In this document: in pieces, positions 8,301 to 15,298 of the stretch
Layout: every line of letters begins with the position of its first letter
Position numbering within the stretch: the first letter of the stretch is position 1
Source: Neisseria sp. KEM232
GTDB lineage: Bacteria > Pseudomonadota > Gammaproteobacteria > Burkholderiales > Neisseriaceae
Direction of reading: 5' to 3'
DNA length: 64,000 nucleotides
Assembly: GCF_002237445.1 (NCBI RefSeq)
Contig: NZ_CP022527.1
Coordinates: 186,001 to 250,000, forward strand
Notes under the pieces: model-generated
Databases searched by the model: none
The model's input: only the letters and a program-made list of their open reading frames with translations
What the model was told of the DNA's origin: nothing
Position numbers and translations under genes: made by a program

Positions 8301-10650
8301 GGCGGTGGGCGTCGGGCATATGAAGGAACATGCGCCCGTGTGCGGCGACTACGCCGTCAAAGCCGTGGGCTTGGCAAACGGACAAAATCCGCAAGCCGTC
8401 AGCCAAGAACGGCAGTGGCAGCTTGAACAATTACAGCAAATCGCCGCACAACCAAGCAGCCTGCACCCGGAAAGGCTACCTGAAAACACAACCGGCACAC
8501 TTTCAGACAACCTCAAACCCAAAAAGCAGCCTGCACCCCAAAAAGGCCGTCTGAAACCAAATATCCGTCCCGCCGCAAACAGCGATGCCGCCGCCCTTGC
8601 CGAATTGTTCTGCCGTGCCGTCAAACACATCTCAAACAGCCATTACAGCGAGCAGGAAAAAAACGCATGGCTGCAAGGCGCAGACGATGCCGAGTTTTGG
8701 CAACAACGCATTGACAGCGGTAATGTCCGCGTGGCAACGCATAACGGGCGCATGCTCGGTTTTATTGAATACCAGCCCGAACAAAGCCACCTAAACTGTC
8801 TCTTTACCGACCCGAGCCACCAGCGGCAAGGTATTGCCACTGCGCTGCTGGCTGCCGTTTTGCCGTCGGCAGACAGTGGTACGGCAGTCAGCGCAGATGT
8901 GTCCAAAGCCGCAGCGGCATTTTTCCAAAATCAGGGTTTTGTGCTGCAACACGAAAACCAAATTCCGCGCAACGGCACGGTCTTGACCAATTACTGCATG
9001 GTTCGTCAGGCAGACAGCCTGAAAGCCCAAAAGCAGCCTGAAAACGTAGGTCGGATTCTTGAATCCGACAAAACTTTTGACGCTGCACAAACGTCGGATA
9101 CGAGTATCCGACCTACACGCCTTTCAGGCAGCCTGAAGCCCCAAACGCCGTCTGAAAAACCCCTCGCCGACATCCGCACCTTCGCCGCATGGCTCAAAAC
9201 CGCCGAGCGCGACAACCCGCGCCTGTTATTCCTCAGCCGCGACGACCTCATGCAGCACGCCGCCGCACACATCACCGAAGAACAATTCCCCAAACACTGG
9301 CAAACCGCAGACGGCAAATTCAAACTCAGCTACCGCTTCGAGCCGCACCACCCGCTCGACGGCGTTACCCTCACCCTGCCGCTCACCGTGCTCAACCGCA
9401 TCAGCCCCGCCGCCCTCGAATGGCTCGTGCCCGGCATGATACGAGAAAAAATCCAGCTACAAATCAAAGCACTGCCCAAACAAATCCGCCGCATCTGCGT
9501 GCCCGTGCCCGAATTCATCACCCAATTTTTAAGCCAAAACCCCGACCGCAACGCCCCCATCCTGCCCCAGCTTGCCCAAGCCATCGCCAAAACCGCAGGC
9601 GACATCCGCATACTCGAGCACATCAACCAAGACGAATGGGCCGCGTTCAGACTGCCCGAACACTGCTATTTCAACCTCCGCATCATCGACGACGGCGGAC
9701 AAGAATTAGCCATGGGGCGCGATTTAATCCAAATCCAACAACAACTTGGCAAAGCCGCCGCCACCACCTTCCGCGACAACACCCAAGAATTCGAGCGCGA
9801 CAACGTTACCGCATGGGACATCGGCACCCTGCCCGAATCCATCAAATTCGCCCGCGGCAAACAACAGCTCACCGGCTACCTCGGCCTACAAAAAGAAAAA
9901 GTCGGCCGCATCGCCCTGCGCCTGTTCGACACGTCTGCCGCCGCCGAGCAAGCCCACCGATTAGGCGTAATCGAACTCATGAAACTACAACTAAAAGAAC
10001 AAGTTAAAGACCTGAACAAAGGCATCCAAGGCTTCACCCAAGCCGCCATGCTGCTCAAACACATCAACGCCGACACCCTGCGCGACGACCTCACCCAAGC
10101 CGTCTGCGACCGCGCCTTTATCGGCGAAGACGAGCTGCCGCGCAACGAAAAAGCCTTCAAAGAACAAATCAAACGCGCCCGCAGCCGCCTGCCCGCCGTC
10201 AAAGAAGCCCTCAGCCGCTATTTGCAGGAAACCGCCGCCGCCTACGCCGAACTGAACAGCAAACTCGGCAAACACCCGCTCACCCACCTCATGCGCCAAC
10301 GCCTGCAAACCCTGCTCGCCCCCGGCTTCGCCACCCGCACCCCGTGGGCACAATGGCCGCGCCTCCCCATCTACCTAAAAGCCATGACCCTGCGCCTTGA
10401 AAAATACAGCAGCAACCCCACCCGCGACGCAGCCCGCGAAGCCGATATTCAAGAACTGGAACAAATGTGGCAGGAAAAAACCGACAGCTTGGTGAAACAA
10501 GGACAGCCCGCTTCAGACGACCTCGCTGCGTTTAGATGGATGATTGAAGAATTGAGAGTGTCGCTGTTTGCGCAGGAATTGAAGACACCGTATCCGGTGT
10601 CGGTGAAGCGGTTGTTGAAGGAGTGGGATAATATAAAACTTACTTACTAA
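5305..10650 (+). CDS. hrpA: HrpA C-terminal half carrying an inserted Hint-hydrolase, Imm5-like and GNAT segment
   Basis: 1781-aa open frame. The ATG is part of an AT-type uptake sequence (ATGCCGTCTGAA), so residues 1-35 are probably spurious. Residues about 36-412 match the HrpA ratchet/OB and DUF3418 lead-in (RYRLTKIGEQ, SALSIQDPRERP, TGARGSRF). HrpA resumes at residue 1287 (LADIRTFAAWLK) and runs to WMIEELRVSLFAQ near the end. Residues 413-1286 are foreign: an intein-like Hint split by a hydrolase (434-875), an Imm5-like domain (902-1049) and a GNAT domain (1086-1236). Uptake sequences sit at both borders and between domains. A shorter in-frame addition (FRRPPEAKQL) near nucleotide 5820 is also uptake-derived. 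The frame stays open throughout, which argues for selection or recent assembly. Alternative ATG at 5371. Confidence 0.85.
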   Translation: MPSENNVRRKGSLKTHYPTPSAMQNTKNLNTLPEPKPRYRLTKIGEQMARLPIDPKVARILLAAKKHDCMAEILVIVSALSIQDPRERPLEAREAASKAHERFADKQSDFLAYLNIWDSFQRERDKGLSNKQLVQWCRQYFLSHLRMREWRELHHQLAQTAIEMGLTTKEAAFRRPPEAKQLTSSENAGDQDLSVKLKQKQLDKKQHRAQIRAAKEAGYEQIHRALLTGLIANVGMKSPDGNDYTGARGSRFHLFPASALFKSKPKWVMAAELTETTRLYARDVAAIQPEWIEQEAPHLVKYHYFEPHWEQKRGEVVASERVTLYGLTVLPRRPVAYGRIAPAESREIFIRSALVAQECDLKADFFFHNKKLIKEITELEHKSRKQDVLVDDEALFAFYNERLPDFYTADAVSDGLHTESSLHPRRLPENQHACFPAGTLVHTDKGPVPIEHIRVGDHVLSRSEYGGTDAPTAYKTVLRAFCSGESTLVRLMLCSDNQDSKHPSPVYQALMTANHPLWDTVLQKWRPAAELEKGTLLACANGNTLRVLSLEHFEKSTTDTVIYNHRLTVSGTEIAYYSVGNTAGRPILLLHGGGVDSALLSWQEVMQKWQDDDYYLIAPDWPGYGASEKPNVNYSIDYYEQFLNQLITSLNLSNPILCGLSMGGAVALQYALHHPQQVEKLVLLAPWGISRSAPLSGIGKWYAKSRLNRLSYRLCASRWLTRYLIATTLIGDPQRITPETVDSVRAAALDKDAGKAFQSFQINEIGDSQQIGRLLPQLPSLSMPVLLVHGENDPGVPLSDAQAAASSIPNSRLEVFGQHKHWAQKESPQRFADLLRDFCCHEQPSSAVSRVPVYNLEVEDFHTYFIGEQAIWVHNCDMQIQPEKILSDAPKPEPLPEYCRPKIRIADDAEQRDRLCRLLVAQNQHDLATWAMQCVQHILPLLPDAVEADAVHDAFDLLKRWQNGQADVAQLRQTGFALHKLAKEQQNPVATAVLRAAGQAVGVGHMKEHAPVCGDYAVKAVGLANGQNPQAVSQERQWQLEQLQQIAAQPSSLHPERLPENTTGTLSDNLKPKKQPAPQKGRLKPNIRPAANSDAAALAELFCRAVKHISNSHYSEQEKNAWLQGADDAEFWQQRIDSGNVRVATHNGRMLGFIEYQPEQSHLNCLFTDPSHQRQGIATALLAAVLPSADSGTAVSADVSKAAAAFFQNQGFVLQHENQIPRNGTVLTNYCMVRQADSLKAQKQPENVGRILESDKTFDAAQTSDTSIRPTRLSGSLKPQTPSEKPLADIRTFAAWLKTAERDNPRLLFLSRDDLMQHAAAHITEEQFPKHWQTADGKFKLSYRFEPHHPLDGVTLTLPLTVLNRISPAALEWLVPGMIREKIQLQIKALPKQIRRICVPVPEFITQFLSQNPDRNAPILPQLAQAIAKTAGDIRILEHINQDEWAAFRLPEHCYFNLRIIDDGGQELAMGRDLIQIQQQLGKAAATTFRDNTQEFERDNVTAWDIGTLPESIKFARGKQQLTGYLGLQKEKVGRIALRLFDTSAAAEQAHRLGVIELMKLQLKEQVKDLNKGIQGFTQAAMLLKHINADTLRDDLTQAVCDRAFIGEDELPRNEKAFKEQIKRARSRLPAVKEALSRYLQETAAAYAELNSKLGKHPLTHLMRQRLQTLLAPGFATRTPWAQWPRLPIYLKAMTLRLEKYSSNPTRDAAREADIQELEQMWQEKTDSLVKQGQPASDDLAAFRWMIEELRVSLFAQELKTPYPVSVKRLLKEWDNIKLTY
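6604..7929 (+). other. Intein-like Hint domain with an alpha/beta-hydrolase in the endonuclease position
   Basis: Within the hrpA frame. The N-terminal Hint part starts at Cys434 (CFPAGTLVHTDKGPV) and includes block B TANHPLW. The C-terminal part has VYNLEVEDFHTYFIG and ends IWVHN, with His874-Asn875 followed by Cys876. All residues needed for protein splicing or self-cleavage are present. Between the two parts sits an alpha/beta-hydrolase with an HGGG oxyanion loop, GLSMGG nucleophile Ser661, candidate acid Asp793 and His819 or His821. Inteins carry a homing endonuclease at that place. The Hint wording resembles polymorphic-toxin and bacterial intein-like domains. Splicing is inferred, not shown. 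Confidence 0.8.
8007..8454 (+). other. Imm5-like putative immunity domain inside the hrpA frame
   Basis: About 150 residues (902-1049) with the pattern of the Imm5-like family: a helical protein with WAMQCVQHIL, an LLKRWQNGQ segment, and AAGQAVGVGHMKEHA followed by YAVKAVG. Such proteins are usually free-standing immunity proteins of polymorphic toxin systems. Here it is fused downstream of the Hint element and upstream of an uptake-sequence linker. Family assignment rests on recall of the pattern. Confidence 0.55.
8560..9009 (+). other. GNAT acetyltransferase domain inside the hrpA frame
   Basis: Residues about 1086-1236: NIRPAANSDAAALAELF start, a central GFIEYQP strand, acetyl-CoA loop HQRQGIATALL (the Q/RxxGxG/A signature) and an AAAFFQNQGF C-terminal part. 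This is a complete single GNAT fold. It is bounded by uptake-derived linkers on both sides, so it looks like a former free-standing gene captured in frame. Substrate unknown. Confidence 0.8.
9046..9115. repeat. Inverted repeat of GTCGGAT palindromes in coding sequence
   Basis: GTAGGTCGGAT (from 9046) is mirrored by ATCCGACCTAC (to about 9115), with internal palindromes at 9050-9069 and 9093-9112. It is translated in frame as part of a linker between the GNAT domain and resumed HrpA. Related to the pair at 2392-2462. Confidence 0.65.
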
Positions 10651-10730
10651 ATCAATGTACAATCTTGCAAGATTAGTGTAATATTTACCAACATATATTA
10701 TTAATAATTTGGTCAATAGGTATATTGCTT

Positions 10731-11927
10731 ATGAAAATCAATGATTTATTTGATATTGAAGATGATCAAGATGTAACTGAGGATTTAGACTTTGACTCTA
10801 AATCCATTCCTAATGTAGTTGTTAGTAGCAATGATTGGACTACTGAAACCATCATAAGACAGATAGAAAAAGGAAATATCATCTTAAATCCTGATTTTCA
10901 AAGGAGAGATGCTTGGGATAAGAAAAAGAAAAGCCAATTTATAGAATCTTTGATTTTAGGTTTACCAATCCCTCAAATAGTGTTAGCAGAATCTAAAGAT
11001 CAAAAAGGTAAATATATTGTATTGGATGGAAAGCAGCGTTTACTTAGCTTACGTCAATTTACAATACCCAAAAACAGCTTGGATTATAAAAAATTTAATC
11101 TACAAGGATTGGATATTCGAAAAAAACTTAATAAAAAAAGCTATGAAGACTTGTCGCAAGATATTGAGTTATCAGATGATTTTTCAAGCTTTGAAAATCA
11201 ACCTATTAGAACAGTAGTAATAAAAAACTGGATGAGTGAAGATTTTTTATATCTAGTATTCTTAAGATTAAATACAGGAAGTGTGCCGTTATCAACTCAA
11301 GAGCTAAGGCAAGCTCTTCACCCTGGAGAATTCGTTAAATTTTTAAATAAAAAATCGATGAAAAGTCAAGAATTAAAGCATATTCTTGGTTTAAAAGATG
11401 ATACGGTTGATTTCAGGATGAGGGATACAGAATTATTATTAAGATTTTTTGCTTTTAAAAATTTCATAGATAAATACACAGGAAACCTGAAGAGCTTTTT
11501 AGATTCCACATGTTATTTGTTAAATAAGGCATGGCTTGAAAATTTAGAAAAAAAAGAAGACTTAGAAAATCAGTTCGATTTATTCACAAAGGCTCATTCT
11601 CGTATAGTAGAAATTTTTGGTGAAAATGCTTATCGAAAATGGAATAAAGTGTCTTATGAATCTCGATTTAATAGAGCAATATACGATATTATGATTTTGA
11701 CTTTCTCTGATCAAGAGGTTTTAAAAAAAACAGAAGATAATAAACTTCATAATACAATTGAAAAAGGCTTTAAAGATTTATGTTCTAACAAGGAAGATTT
11801 TCTAAAATCACTTGAAACTACTACTAAGAGCCTTTCATCCACTCAATGTAGAATAAATACCTGGTCATTATTTTTAAACGAAACTATTGGGACTAATTTG
11901 CCCAAATATACTCTAGTGTCGGATTAA
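10731..11927 (+). CDS. DUF262 (GmrSD/ParB-like) protein, probable defence component
   Basis: 398 aa from the ATG at 10731, preceded by AATAGG at suitable spacing. It carries the DUF262 signature: NPDFQRR at residues 53-59 and the ParB/Srx-like DGKQRL at 99-104. DUF262 proteins include GmrS/BrxU-type nucleases that use NTP hydrolysis to attack modified phage DNA. No DUF1524 HNH domain follows, so the effector is probably the HEPN protein six bases downstream. The gene is strikingly AT-rich compared with hrpA and has no uptake sequences, both signs of transfer. Confidence 0.8.
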   Translation: MKINDLFDIEDDQDVTEDLDFDSKSIPNVVVSSNDWTTETIIRQIEKGNIILNPDFQRRDAWDKKKKSQFIESLILGLPIPQIVLAESKDQKGKYIVLDGKQRLLSLRQFTIPKNSLDYKKFNLQGLDIRKKLNKKSYEDLSQDIELSDDFSSFENQPIRTVVIKNWMSEDFLYLVFLRLNTGSVPLSTQELRQALHPGEFVKFLNKKSMKSQELKHILGLKDDTVDFRMRDTELLLRFFAFKNFIDKYTGNLKSFLDSTCYLLNKAWLENLEKKEDLENQFDLFTKAHSRIVEIFGENAYRKWNKVSYESRFNRAIYDIMILTFSDQEVLKKTEDNKLHNTIEKGFKDLCSNKEDFLKSLETTTKSLSSTQCRINTWSLFLNETIGTNLPKYTLVSD

Positions 11928-11933
11928 TAAATT

Positions 11934-12563
11934 ATGAACCCTAAAAATATAAGAACAAAGCTACTAAATGATCTACAAAAAAGATTATCTTATCTTCGAA
12001 ATAGTATGTTACCTAAGAAATTTGATGCATTGGGTAACTATGATGATCAAACTATCTTATTAACAGAGGCTTATATATTACTAGTACATGCAGAAATAGA
12101 ATCCTATATTGAAACCGTTTGTCACGATTTGATTAAACATGTTGCTAAACAATGGGCTGATGAATCTAAAACTTCTCCGACTCTTTTTTGCTTATTAGCT
12201 TCATACCACCATAGCTGGGTTGAACAAGAAGGAGAACCGAAGAAAGCAAAAGATATTAAGGAAGCAATTAAGCTGGCTACGTCACAATATTCCCATATCA
12301 TTAAATCAAATCATGGAATAAAACGTAATGATTTAAAAAAGATAATTATTCCGACAGGGGTTGATTATAATAATCTAGATGATTCTTGGATAAATAATAT
12401 GGATGCATTTGGTAGTGATAGGGGGAAAATCGCGCATACTTCACATAAAAGTAGAATAAATTCTAGTGTTAGTCCACAAGACTCTCTAAATAAGTCAAAT
12501 TCCCTTCTTGAAGGAATAAAAAAATTTGACCAAGAAATCATTAAACTATATTTAAGTTCGTAA
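11934..12563 (+). CDS. HEPN-domain protein partnered with DUF262
   Basis: 209 aa, six bases after the DUF262 gene and equally AT-rich. It resembles the MAE_28990/RiboL-PSP-HEPN group: an N-terminal helical part with EAYILLVHAEIESY and a C-terminal RGKIAH motif (Arg163, His168), the Rx4-6H pair that forms the RNase site of HEPN dimers. The inferred role is an RNA-cleaving effector controlled by, or acting with, the DUF262 protein in an abortive-type defence module. No uptake-sequence terminator lies directly behind it; the first hairpin is 140 bases on. Confidence 0.75.
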   Translation: MNPKNIRTKLLNDLQKRLSYLRNSMLPKKFDALGNYDDQTILLTEAYILLVHAEIESYIETVCHDLIKHVAKQWADESKTSPTLFCLLASYHHSWVEQEGEPKKAKDIKEAIKLATSQYSHIIKSNHGIKRNDLKKIIIPTGVDYNNLDDSWINNMDAFGSDRGKIAHTSHKSRINSSVSPQDSLNKSNSLLEGIKKFDQEIIKLYLSS

Positions 12564-12702
12564 ACTTTTGACAATGCATATCAAAAAATCAATATACGGT
12601 GCTTTTATCTACTCACGCCATTTTCAGCCAAACCCAAGCAAACCGTAGCCTAGATCCAACCGCGTGTATGTATCTTCTCACCTCCCCCCTTTCTACTCCA
12701 CC

Positions 12703-12738
12703 AAAAGGTCGTCTGAAACCCATTTTCAGACGACCTTT
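12703..12738. terminator. Hairpin of AGGTCGTCTGAA-type uptake sequences
   Basis: AAAAGGTCGTCTGAAA facing its complement. This dialect (a T in place of the C of AG-DUS) is the one described for Neisseria mucosa. The 270-base gap around it shows no gene. Confidence 0.7.
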
Positions 12739-12835
12739 TGCCTCTTTGCTAAACAAATCTTCCCGCAACCCTCTCCCCAAACATCGCCCAAACCAGTAAA
12801 CTCCCCATGTTTCAACAACTTCTTGGAAGCAAACC

Positions 12836-13228
12836 ATGTCCGGTATCTATCTACCCCGCCGATTTCCGCCCCACATCGCCGAACGCGGACTGCTGTATTT
12901 TCAGCAGGGCAAGGTTCGCGATGTCCAAAAAACTTCCGCCGGGCGTTATCGGGCGGAGGTGTTCGGTTCGGAAAACTATTCGGTATGGCTGAAGCTGGAT
13001 AATGATTTGTACATTAAGGACGGGGGCTGCGATTGCCCTTATAGCGGGGCGCGCAAGCATATGGCGGCGTTATGGTATGCGGTGCGCGCCCAAATGCCGG
13101 ATAAACAAGCTGACGAATCCGGCGTGCAGCAGCCTGAAATCATTCTCTTTGTATTGTGCTCTAACACCAAAGGCTACCTGAAAACCATTTTTCAGGTAGC
13201 CTTTCTCTTAGGGGCTGACGTAGATTAG
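12836..13228 (+). pseudogene. Truncated SWIM-like zinc-finger protein
   Basis: The first 90 or so codons resemble SWIM zinc-finger proteins (ERGLLYFQQGKV, YSVWLKL, CDCPYSGARKHMAAL). The expected CxC...CxH has Arg where the third Cys should be (CGC for TGC), so the finger is probably inactive. After about residue 100 the frame reads through an AGGCTACCTGAA hairpin and into an IS1016 end. The rest of the gene is missing, presumably lost with the IS insertion. Confidence 0.6.
13169..13204. terminator. Hairpin of AGGCTACCTGAA-type uptake sequences
   Basis: AAAGGCTACCTGAAAA facing its complement. This dialect is linked to Eikenella. The same motif occurs singly at 6580 and 8473 inside the hrpA insert. 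Confidence 0.65.
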
Positions 13229-13923
13229 CCCTAAATTCCACACCACTCCCGCAAGATTTTTAGCTGCCGGGACGGTGTGCCGAAGTTAAACCGAAATTCG
13301 CATTCTTTCAAGAACAACGGGAAAGATTTGCGATCGATTCCGTTGTATTTGCGCAAGACGCGTTTCGCCTGATTTCAAAAGTTTTCAATGCCGTTAATGT
13401 GGTTCTGGCGGTCTGCAAATTCCTTGGAATGGTTGATGCGGTAATGGATGAAACCGCGCACGTCCAACTTGTCGTAACTGCTCAGACTATCGGTATAAAC
13501 AATGCTGTCCGGCATGATTTTTTTTTGATGGCAGGGAGTAACGTTTCAGACTTGGTATTATCCACCACAACGGTATAGACCCCGTCCGTTGCGTTTCAGA
13601 ATGCCAAAGACAACCACTTTTCCTGCCGCACCGCGACCGCGTCTGCCTTTACGCCGTCCGCCGAAATAGCTTTCATCCAACTCGACAGGGCCTTCAAAAA
13701 CCTCATCGGCAACCAAGGCCAGATAATGGCTGATAACCATACGAATTTTGCGGTAGAACAGAATGGCGGAGTTGGGCTGAATGCCCAAAATATCGGCAGC
13801 TGAACGGGCGGTAACTTCGAGTACAAAAAATTGAAGCATTTTCTTTTAAATACTCTTTTTTAGTTTACAACGGGTTATCTTCGTTTTTGCAGTCTAACAT
13901 GACTGCTTATCTAGTACAGCCCC
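13211..13923 (-). mobile_element. Degraded IS1016-type (IS1595 family) element
   Basis: About 713 bp. The right end reads GCTTATCTAGTACAGCCCC, the left end GGGGCTGACGTAGATTAGCCC (a damaged form of the same inverted repeat). It contains a reverse-strand transposase with several lesions. It abuts a second IS fragment on its right. Confidence 0.85.
13228..13839 (-). pseudogene. IS1016-type transposase, frameshifted and stopped
   Basis: The N-terminal part (LQFFVLEVTARSAAD, ELDESYFGGRRKG) is open from 13839 to 13558. A frame change follows, then the segment matching the C-terminus has TGA where the intact sister copy has the Trp of ENFWNQAKR. Upstream of 13839 a further stop replaces a Gln present in the copy near 35340. 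The protein cannot be made. Confidence 0.85.
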
Positions 13924-14193
13924 AATGAGTTTGCTCGTGGAGCGCAACATATTAACGGTATTGAGTATTAATCAAAGCAAGCTGTTTGCCGACAGACAGA
14001 ACCATATCAACGGCATTGAAAATTTCTGGAATCAGGCAAAGCGCGTACTGCGCAAATACAATGGAATCGACCGTAAATCTTTCCCGCTTTTCTTGAAAGA
14101 ATGCGAGTTCCGTTTTAACTTTGGCACACCCTCCGAGCAGCTTAAAGTGCTGCGCCGGTGGTGTGAAATTTAGGGCTTATCTAGTACAGCCCC
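13924..14193 (+). pseudogene. IS1016-type fragment: transposase C-terminus and right end
   Basis: An open frame at 13925-14173 covers the last third of the transposase (NHINGIENFWNQAKRVLRK, EFRFNFGTPSEQ). It is followed by the terminal repeat CTTATCTAGTACAGCCCC ending at 14193. It lies on the plus strand, opposite to the neighbouring copy, so two IS ends meet back to back at 13923/13924. Confidence 0.85.
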
Positions 14194-14338
14194 TTTTTAT
14201 TTTGACTCACTATAAAACTTCGTTTTCAGAAACGCCCTCCCGCGAAGGTGGAAGCGGCCTTAGAAGCTTCACGCGGAAAGGCCGATACGGATTGGCGACA
14301 ATGTCGGAAACTCCGAACAGGTTTTCAAACGCCGCTGC

Positions 14339-15298
14339 TCAGGAAAAATGGTCGTAACCGCCGCGTGCCAAATGTATCGGCCGCCCCGCCGCATCGCGCA
14401 CCTGTAGGCCGTGTTGCGCCGTAATCCTGCCGATGCGGCAGACCTCCGTTTGACACTGCCGCGCCGCCTGCTCCACTTCGGCGCGCCGCGCCGGAGAAGC
14501 GGTAAACAGCAGCTCGTAATCGTCGCCGCCTGCCAGCACGCATTGCCGCCGCACCACTTCGGGCAGGCACTCCCGCAAGACAGGCAGAACGGGCAGCCTG
14601 TCTTCCTCAATCTCCGCGCCGACGCCCGATGCATCGAGAATATGCGTCAAATCCTGTATCAGGCCGTCTGAAATATCCTGCGCGGCATTGGCCAGCGTTA
14701 ACAGTGCCTGTCCCAAAGCCACGCGCGGCACGGGGCGCAGCAGAGCCCGGCGGCAATGCTCTGCGGCCGGTTCGGGCAAAACCGCCTTGTCCAGCATATG
14801 CTGCAAAGCTGCCGCCGCCGAGCCGATATGCCCCGACACCCAAACATCGTCGTCCACCCGCGCCCCGCTGCGGCGCAATCCCAAACCCTGCGGCACATCG
14901 CCGATAATCGTGACGTTGAAGACTGAATGTCCTTTGGTGGTATCCCCACCAATCAGCGAAACGCCGTATTCGGCACAAAGCGCGAAAAAACTGTCGCAAA
15001 ACAAGCGCAGCCATGTTGCATCCAGCTCGGGCAGCGCCGCACTCAGCAACACCCAGCGCGGCCGCGCACCCATCGCCGCCATGTCCGACAAATTAACCGC
15101 CAAAACCTTGTGCGCCACATCCTGCGGCGCCGTATCGGCAAAAAAATGCCTCCCCGCCAGCAACATATCGCTGCTAACACACAAATCCCTACCCCGTTCG
15201 GGACGAACCACGGCTGCATCATCGCCAATCCCAAGCAATACCGCCTTGTCTTTCGCCGCATCGGCAAGATAGGTTTTGATAAAGTCAAACTCGTTCAT
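14339..15298 (-). CDS. thiL: Thiamine-monophosphate kinase
   Basis: 319 aa. ThiL phosphorylates thiamine phosphate to the cofactor thiamine diphosphate. The N-terminal GIGDDAAVV (residues 23-31), LAVNLSDMAAMGA, SLIGGDTT and LAGGDDYELLF segments are typical of the AIR-synthase-like fold that binds ATP and magnesium. Length is normal. It lies alone after the IS fragments. An uptake sequence lies inside the coding region (about 14662) and is read as part of the protein. Confidence 0.95.
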   Translation of the reverse strand: MNEFDFIKTYLADAAKDKAVLLGIGDDAAVVRPERGRDLCVSSDMLLAGRHFFADTAPQDVAHKVLAVNLSDMAAMGARPRWVLLSAALPELDATWLRLFCDSFFALCAEYGVSLIGGDTTKGHSVFNVTIIGDVPQGLGLRRSGARVDDDVWVSGHIGSAAAALQHMLDKAVLPEPAAEHCRRALLRPVPRVALGQALLTLANAAQDISDGLIQDLTHILDASGVGAEIEEDRLPVLPVLRECLPEVVRRQCVLAGGDDYELLFTASPARRAEVEQAARQCQTEVCRIGRITAQHGLQVRDAAGRPIHLARGGYDHFS

